DNA from: Struthio camelus
Taxonomy: Eukaryota; Chordata; Aves; Struthioniformes; Struthionidae
Assembly: GCF_040807025.1 (NCBI RefSeq)
Contig: NC_090942.1
Coordinates: 192,008,247-192,072,246, forward strand
Direction of reading: 5' to 3'
DNA length: 64,000 nt
The position numbers and the translations under genes were made by a program. Positions 50,431 through 64,000 of this stretch are shown here, in pieces (the stretch's first letter is position 1; each line of letters begins with the position of its first letter). Under the pieces are notes generated by a model. That model was not told where the DNA came from and did no database searches. It saw nothing but the letters and a program-made list of their open reading frames with translations.

Positions 50431-53400
50431 AAAAGCCAAGAGGGCTTATTTTCAAGCACCACTTATCACATTATTTGCACATCTCATGAAGGTAGAGTGT
50501 TTAAGCAGTCCTGCCTCAAAAGCCAGCACACTGATAGAAGTCTCAGCTCTTCAGCAGGACTGTCTTCTGCAAAGCGACAAGCTCCACAACTGCTTGGTGC
50601 CGTTTCGTAGCAGCAAGGGAGGCCAGGTGTGATTTTGGCTGAAATGGCACTTCAGAACCAAAGGTGAATGAGGTTGTTTTAGCTTTACTTTTAGAAAAGG
50701 ACACAAAGGAGGTCAAAAAACAAATGACAGGTGGCTGAGAGATCCTTCGGCTTACAAAGATGAACGCTAAATATGAAAGAAAAGTCATCTGCAATGAAAG
50801 ATGAAGAGAGCAAATAGCTAAAAGGAAGGGGCTAGGGAGAACATTTCCCTCCCTTGTCGCTACCATCATCCATCTTTCCCTACTGCCTTTCTTCCAGTTA
50901 AACTAGAAGGAATTGGGCAGGAACTGTGTCCTCCCACCTGTTTTTTTTTTTTGGTTAAGTACAATACAGCCCTGATCCTAATTAGGACATCCAAGCACCT
51001 TCATCACCCAGGTGCCAAAGAAATTGGTATGAGGTGGTGAGGTTGAGCATATGAAAAAGGAGAGAGGAACCACCCCCCTAACAGCATGCCATCTAGATGT
51101 GCAAAACTCAAGAACTCACTGAGACAGGTAGGTCATGTTCAAGAGTAAGGCACTTGCTATAAAAATAAGCAATTCATCTTACAGTAGCACTGTTTGGGTT
51201 AAGTCCTATGGTTAGAGGAGTTATGTGATCACTTGCATGTGAAACATTCAGCCTATAACTTCAAAACAGGCAGCACTCTAGCAGCTTAGCCATCTGCAAA
51301 ACCAAAAAAAAAAAAAAAAGGTAAGTAGGAAACAGTCATTCTTCTCTTGACCTGAGGATCACTCCAGTACCCGCTGCAATAACTTATTAACTGGGAACCT
51401 TTGCTTTAAGGAATGGCTGTACAGATCTAGGAGAAAACCATTATCTTGTAACTTAGCCTTAACTGGCTCTTCATAATCCACCTATTCCATCCTATCTTTG
51501 GGAGAAAAAAAAAATACAGCATTTCCAATGGGGATACAAAGCATTTCAAGTAGGACCTTACTATAACTGCACAACATTGTCCTAACTGCTAGATCTCATT
51601 CTTCAATGGTTCTGACAGCCTGATAACATTTCAATTCCTTCACCTAGATCCTTTTAAAAATCAACACATCTTCCCACTGTGCTTAAATAGAATACAAATA
51701 ATAATAATAAAAAACAACAACACACACCACTAAAACAACCAGGTCACAAATTACTCCTTGGCATTCTTCAGCATTAAATTTCCACTCTAATGCTTGAGAC
51801 CTTGTCCTTCTCCCTGCAGCTCTCCAGGCTGTTTCTTTCTGCACTACTACACCCAATCCAATTGCAACAGTAGCAACTCTGAGCCCTTGGTAACAGGAGT
51901 TTCAAATTAGAGAAGGAAAAAAAAAAACCAAACCCTTTGCATAAAACAGCAGTAAATGCGGAACCAAGAACATACAGACGAGGATTCTCTGAATGGCAAA
52001 CGGTGCCTTGGTCAGCAAAGTGGGGTTACGGCATTACTTGTATAAGACTTGCTGCAGGAACGCATTACTTGACAGAGAGTGGTGAGGAAGAAAAACAAGC
52101 AGGAAAGTAACACAACGGATAGGCAGCCTCCAAACAGGCAGTGAAGGGGAAGTCAAAGGAAATGGGGAAGTGAAGGAACACTGTTAACTTTAAACATACA
52201 GCGAATCTGCTCCAGATGCAAGAAAAAAAAAAAATGGTTAAAAAGTCTGGGAGTTTTAGGTTGGGGTTTTTTTGTTGTTGTTTGTTTGAAAGAAGGGAAG
52301 TATCAAGCTCTCAGGGAGCGGGTCTGATGGAGCGAGCTGTTCTGTACTGGCACCAGATTCTTTCCAACCTTTGGGAGCAGCAACCTTTGGTGGGAAGCAG
52401 GCAAGCACAAGCGCTGTGTTAAATCAATTTTCTTTGAAATGCATTTGTTCTAAGTAATTTGGTGTTTTAAGGGTCCTGTCTGAGAAGAGGTCACCACTGC
52501 AAATGCTGTCTAAGGAAATCACAGGTGGCATGTGGTTAATCGTGTCTGATTGCAGCACGTACTGGTTCAGGGTTGCTCCAAATTGAATAGGCACGTGATG
52601 GCAATGACAGTCTGGCGACGTGCAGAGGGACCAGGAGGATGAAGGGCACATTAGTCTGGTGATAGCAATGTTGGCATGATCCAGTATCTTCCATCCTCAG
52701 CCTACATCTTGAGAGCACTGTGAGTGCCATCTACCTGCTGAGTTTCAGCGGTCCTTCCGCTACCCTGAATGGCTACTTCTAAATTAGAGCCATGGGCTCA
52801 GCTCACACCCAATACCTGGTAAAGCTCTTTTTGGGGAAAAGGGTTGATATTGCCCAGTGCAAGAAAGGTCAGAAGTGAGAAAAAAAAACAACAACTTCCT
52901 TAAAAGTTCCTAAGACTGAGGACCCCTAAGTACTGGTTTTGTCCTTTAGCTATGGCATTATTTTTCTGTGAACACAACTTCATTCCATCTACAGCCTTAA
53001 TTTCTCAAATGGTGAGCACACAGCTAGCTCCGAAAGACACCGACAGCTCTGCCCACCCAGGCCTCCTAGGAGCATCATTTGAATGGATAACAAAGTTAGA
53101 AGCAGCAGAGAAATGCACAGCGTGGTAACTATACACCACATCATTAGCTAATGCTCAGAACAAAAGAGGCAATACGGTCCATCTCCACCAACCCGATATG
53201 CCTTCTCTGTCACCTACCCTCAATACAGTGGACCATGTACACAGTAAACAGATAAACACCATTCCCAATTAAGTTACATACACGTAGATATATATAAAAA
53301 ACATACAGCATTCCCAATAAACTTATATATACACACATACATAGACACATGCATACATACAAATACATTTATATATAAAAAGCTATTCCCATATTCTCTC

Positions 53401-56400
53401 TCAAAATCTAGGTGAAGTGTAAAAAGACAATTAAAAGGAGTAGTGTCATGTTATTTGTAGTGAAGCCTTTCACTCAGGATATATCCATTCCGATCCTTTT
53501 TTATCTCCCTCTGTACATTCCCCTGGATATTTGCAGAAATCAGTACTGATTGTGAAGGGAAGACGATGACAAAATGGTGACTATTTCAAGCAGAGGCAAA
53601 AGCTAGAGTGGAAGAAAGGAACTGAGAAACGGAAACACAGATAAGGCCCCTCACAGCAATTTGGAATTTCAGGGCAGAAGGAGACCAAAGAGTCAAGCTC
53701 ATTTTAGTTTGCAGCAGTAGCTGATACTAGGTCAGAAGATAGTGGGGGTGGGGGGAACCACAAACACATAAAAAAACCCCATACAGAACTATTACTGAAT
53801 TTCCTTTAAGGAAATCCTATTACCAGAATCTCTGGAAAGTCAAATGCACAGCACCTCAGGTTCTCCTACTGCTCTTCAAACTTCAGCTCTCCTGCAGCCG
53901 AGGAACTAATTCCTGTTTGTGAAACCAAAGACAGAATTCCAGAAATCATCTGTCCCGTCATCACAAAACACCATAACTTCATATTAGGAACAAACCATCC
54001 CAAGCACTGTGTACCTGTTCTTCACATACCACTAGCTCTCGCTCTATAAGGAGTCTGTATACAGAGTTTTTTGTTTTTTACATATCAAATTTGCAGCCAG
54101 GTTTAGGTAAGATTTTTGTCAAAATTCTACCCGGAAATGTTGAGTCAGACTGAACATGTTGCACACGAATTCTGACAATAAGAAGATTTTGAAAGAGTAC
54201 CGAGTTTTACTGGGATGCTGCAAAATTGCTCTTCAGAGAACACCTTTTCTTAAATCAAAAGTTACAAAATAATTGGCAAACAGAAGCAGAAAATATTTTC
54301 TCCCCGAAAGGATCTTACTATCTCAAAGTAGTTTTGAGCTCCCAGGTACCAGTGATTTTCCTGCATTATTGCAGGAAGTACAAGTACAGTAATGCTTCAG
54401 CCTGAAACAGACTTGGACACCCTGCCTACTGCAGATGCAGTTTGATGATAGCATGAGACAAAACTTAAGTACAACAACCCTTACTTGACCTGGGAACAAC
54501 TAAGATATGCAAATTTCTTTCTTAGCTCAACTAGACCTAGACTCAGAGGCTTAAGGCAAAATGAAAGACACCTGGCCAACAAAAAAATATATATATATTT
54601 TTTTAAAGGAAATCAGTTCTCAAGTAAAGCTTTTTTTTTAAGGTTTTATTTCTGTAAACAACTGTCCCTAATTCTGTCTATTCTTTTCTATTTAGTAGTT
54701 CAATAGCTAGTTACCGTTCTCCGTAACGTTTTAAGTTATGCTGGACTCTTGTTCACAGTGACTATCCTGACTTTCAGCAGAGCAGCTCTCTACCATTTCT
54801 TTTTTCGGTATCATTTCTCCTTTCAGCCATAATTCTTGACTACTGGATCTGTTTCCAGAACAAAACTCCCCATTTACGTCCTCTATGGCTGTTTATTGGC
54901 TTTGTATCATCTACCAACACTCGAGCGACTTTAATCCTTTGTGTTCACCATTCCCAGTTTAAAAAAGGCTTGATTCTGCCTCAAAATTCCCTGCTTATGA
55001 AAACAGACATATCCACTGGTTGTAAATGAGGGCGGGGAGAGGACAAACTAAGCGGTTGGTGGACACCTGTGTGTATAGACCCTTCACTTACCTTCTTACA
55101 TTTAACATACACTTGAATAAAATCTGTCATTACATTTTAAGAGTTGCTACCTAGATTATGACTTACCACCTTCCAAAAATAACCATATCAACTGACCAAA
55201 AGAAAGACGGCAACTTAGCTCATAGGAAGTTTCAGCTATTCACTTCAAATTCAGTTAAATGCACCTGACATGTTAAAGCTCATCTGCAGACTGCAAATTC
55301 CAGAGTCCAGCCATCTCTACCTGTTCTTGAAGAGTTTTGCCTCAGTCATATCTACCTCTGACTCACAATATCCTCATCTTCAAATTGCTGGTAACTGGGA
55401 GAGAATACTTGCAAAGTATCACTATTGCTTACTCAGATCTAATACCTTTCCCCAGACATCTCCTAATAGGCAAACATTTTACCTGACCCCATGCAGTGCC
55501 TGTTATGTAAAATGGCAGTAACTGGATTTCAACGGTATTTACAGTTCATATTAAGTAGCTTTTCCAGAAACCGTACAGCAAGGCTGCTGATATCTAGCCT
55601 GGCTGGATGGAACAGCAAAGCTTCTAATTAAATCTAGTGAGAGTAATAAGCTGTTCTCCTCTTTCTTCCTCAGGTACTCCATTTTTCAATTGCCTGCCAT
55701 GTAACTTCCATGGTGTTCAACTACACACCAAAATGGAGTAACCCTTCTCGGTTGTAATGTACTTTGATCCAGGCAAAACAATCTGAAGAACGATTAAAAC
55801 ACGCATAGAATTAAAAGGTCCCATAGCACTCTTGCACCTTGTCAATTAAATCAAATTCCATATGCCTATTTAGTTTCAAGACACTCAAGTCAGCCAATCA
55901 CTAGTTCTATTTCATCAAGTGAAGTGACAGGAAATAAATTTTCCAGACCCCTATCTTGGAAAGGGACATCCTGGCATCTAAATATCCTTCCCAGGCCCAC
56001 CATCAATGGCACTACTGTTTCAGTTTCCTCCCTGCCTCCCACCCCACCTGTGACACCATACTCAGCCCCTTGCACACTGCTATTTCCAAGAGACGCTCGA
56101 CTTTATTTACAGTTAGGCAGTTATATTTGGATTGCAAAGCTATAACCACTGCTGAAGTCACATAAAGCAACTACCTTCAATTCCTCATATTGCTGTTTTA
56201 AAGTTACAGAGTGATTCAGCCCATTATGAACGCTCCAGTCAGCTACCTGTATGCAGCCATCTTCCTACTCTGCATCTATTCCTCACTCTATTTTAAAGGG
56301 ATTCTTCAGGGTTTAGATTTACTCTAATGGCAAAAGACTATTTTCTGACAAGTCTATTACTTATGAATACTTTACTGAGCATTCCAGGATTTTACTTTCC

Positions 56401-57424
56401 TCTTTTAAAGAGAGAAATGATTTATAGTACTGCTCTTCCTTTCCTGTTTGTCTACCTCTCCCCATTCAACTACACTTAACAGTCCAATTAGTTTACAAGG
56501 ACTCTCTTGATTAATAGCAGAATCTAGTTTTGTCTCCATTCTATTCCATCATTTGCACTAACCATTGTTAGTGACAGACCATTTCAATCTGTCACTTCTA
56601 GACACATCAAGTCACTTCCGTCTTATTCTCCCTCCCCTTTGTTTAAAGGGATTTAGAATAGAAGTATACTTAAAAAAATTACTTATGTACCTGAAACATT
56701 ATCATCCCACATAGATTTTTAAAGTAAAATATAAGACTAGGAGCATAACCATAAGCTAGAAATGAATTGTATTCTCTGAATTATTCAATGCTTAACAAGT
56801 CTGTTCAAACTAGTTATCTCTGCAAATGCATTAAAGGCCACTGATTAAAAGCAATTCCAAGTATGCCCACAAGCCCAATTTAGCATGCCACACTGACAGC
56901 AGATGCCAGTCAACTAGGATCCAAAATAATCCAGTCCAAGTTCAGAGTGAAAAGAAAATGGGATTTTAAGCAAAGAAACAACACAAACAGCAAACAAAAA
57001 ATGAGTAATAGCAATTTAGAATCAAGTTTGGAAACCAAGTGACAACAGTATCAGCACTCCAGTTCTATGTAATACCAAAATCAACAGCATTGCAAGGGGA
57101 GAAAAACTAGTGCTGAATATTAGATCTGTAGGTAGAAGTACCATTTCTCATAAAGGGAGTATTTTCCCTGTATCTTTGTTCACGCCTAGATCAGTTTTGG
57201 TCACTTTAGTAAGACACTAAACGCATAATATCTGTCCAAGCTTTTCAACACAGCGCAAGTTCATGTTTTGATCAGGCAATGCAATTGAAGGGAAAAACAA
57301 CTGAACAGATGTGATATTATAAATTTACTTCTAAAAAGCTCTTAGTTTACCAACTTAAATCACAAATTAGTCAATGAGCTTATGCAACTGATCAAAATGG
57401 TGACGTATAAAGAAAAACACAGTA
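50431..57424. other. Intergenic DNA downstream of SUCLA2
   Basis: AT-rich, with A/T runs at 50940-50952 and 51303-51319 and a TA/CA-rich block at 53255-53380. No gene, structural RNA or recognisable interspersed repeat was seen. Short open frames only. Confidence 0.4.
53255..53380. repeat. TA/CA-rich block with a duplicated 50-60 bp unit
   Basis: The word cattcccaattaagttacat is followed about 55 bases later by cattcccaataaacttatat, and each is followed by a TA/CA-alternating run. A third partial copy (ctattcccatatt) starts near 53383. This looks like a diverged tandem duplication combined with a microsatellite. Confidence 0.65.
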
Positions 57425-58163
57425 AAAGTTTTGGGAGACCTTTTATTAATGTACAGTTTTATTAGAGATGTACAATAGACATTCTAGTTCTCCATGTGTT
57501 TCGTCTCCTTGAAGCATGGTAAATGCTTGTTCATATACAAAACTACATGATACTTTCTTAAAACGACCAGAAATCGTGAAAATTTAAGTGCTACAGTATA
57601 TTTTGTAGTGATTAAACATGTTGTCCAGAAGAGTAACCAGCCACTTCAGTGAAGCACTTCTAAAAATGTTTCTGGGCGAGTTCAAATGCACCTGTTCATA
57701 AATAATGATTGGTTTGCTCAAGTCCATTATACTGCTAAGTACAACTGTCTCCAATATAAAATACCGTTTCAATACATTTCTCCACATGGACAACTAGAAT
57801 CTTACCATATTTATTTTTAACCAAGGCTAATACAAATTTACAAGTAAAGTAGTTTTAGAATTTATTCAGAATAATTATTTTCCAACCAGAAGCTTTGCTT
57901 TGGACAATGTAGAAGTATATTGCAAGCGGCATCCTGCAGCAGAAGCTGGAGGCTTGCAAACAGCAACTAAGGACTAAATATCAGCAATACACACTTTTAC
58001 AAGAATTCTGACCATTCTGAATGTTAACATTAAAGACCGGGTACTTTTAAGTTTGTGCGCCTGCCAAACGATTACAACCTCCACACAAAAAAAAAAAGAA
58101 AGATAACCCACAGAACACAGTATTTCAGAGAACATATTAGACAGTGGCATGACAGTTCTCAGA
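57425..58163 (-). other. SUCLA2: SUCLA2 3' UTR (predicted)
   Basis: It runs from the stop codon to a predicted cleavage site near 57425, giving about 740 nt. The end is set by two poly(A) signals and a GU/U-rich element beyond them. No repeat was recognised inside it. The extent is inference from sequence signals only. Confidence 0.55.
57442..57463 (-). terminator. SUCLA2: Tandem poly(A) signals for SUCLA2
   Basis: On the minus strand AATAAA occurs at 57463-57458 and again at 57447-57442. About 20-30 nt further on lies the GU/U-rich stretch CTGTGTTTTTCTTT (complement of about 57409-57423), which fits a CstF-binding downstream element. Cleavage would fall near 57425-57440. Confidence 0.6.

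Positions 58164-64000
<5,837 letters not shown>

Overview
The window looks like bird nuclear DNA. It is AT-moderate and gene-poor, and its interspersed repeats are mostly 5'-truncated CR1 LINEs ending in the ATTCTGTG-type tail, plus an ERVL-like solo LTR. The only gene I can name is the 3' half of SUCLA2, the mitochondrial ADP-forming succinyl-CoA ligase beta subunit, on the minus strand at 58164-63155. No prokaryotic features, CRISPR arrays, tRNA or rRNA genes were seen.

Layout. At 1-17301 I see two exon-like segments on the plus strand (4667-4880 and 17151-17301). They have consensus splice sites, join in frame across the predicted junction, and end in a stop codon. They may be the last two coding exons of a gene I do not recognise. 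The roughly 12.3 kb between them holds a CR1 tail, a possible minus-strand LTR (about 8975-9780) and a TA/TG microsatellite. From 17302 to 57424 the DNA is mostly intergenic. It contains CR1 copies at 18071-19437 (-), 22800-23546 (+), 23547-23937 (+), 30861-30940 (+) and 45069-46305 (-), a much older CR1 relic at 49310-50430 (-), and a solo LTR at about 34060-35280 (+).

At 57425-64000 lie the SUCLA2 3' UTR, with two tandem poly(A) signals and a GU-rich downstream element, and then its last five coding exons. These five exons carry the end of the ATP-grasp fold and the whole C-terminal CoA-ligase domain. The upstream exons and the promoter lie beyond 64000.

If the unrecognised plus-strand gene is real, it and SUCLA2 converge across about 40 kb of non-coding DNA. 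The most useful follow-ups are testing that gene with RNA-seq and protein homology, and dating the repeat insertions, above all the old CR1 relic and the two abutting CR1 copies. I found no evidence of a novel multi-gene system.
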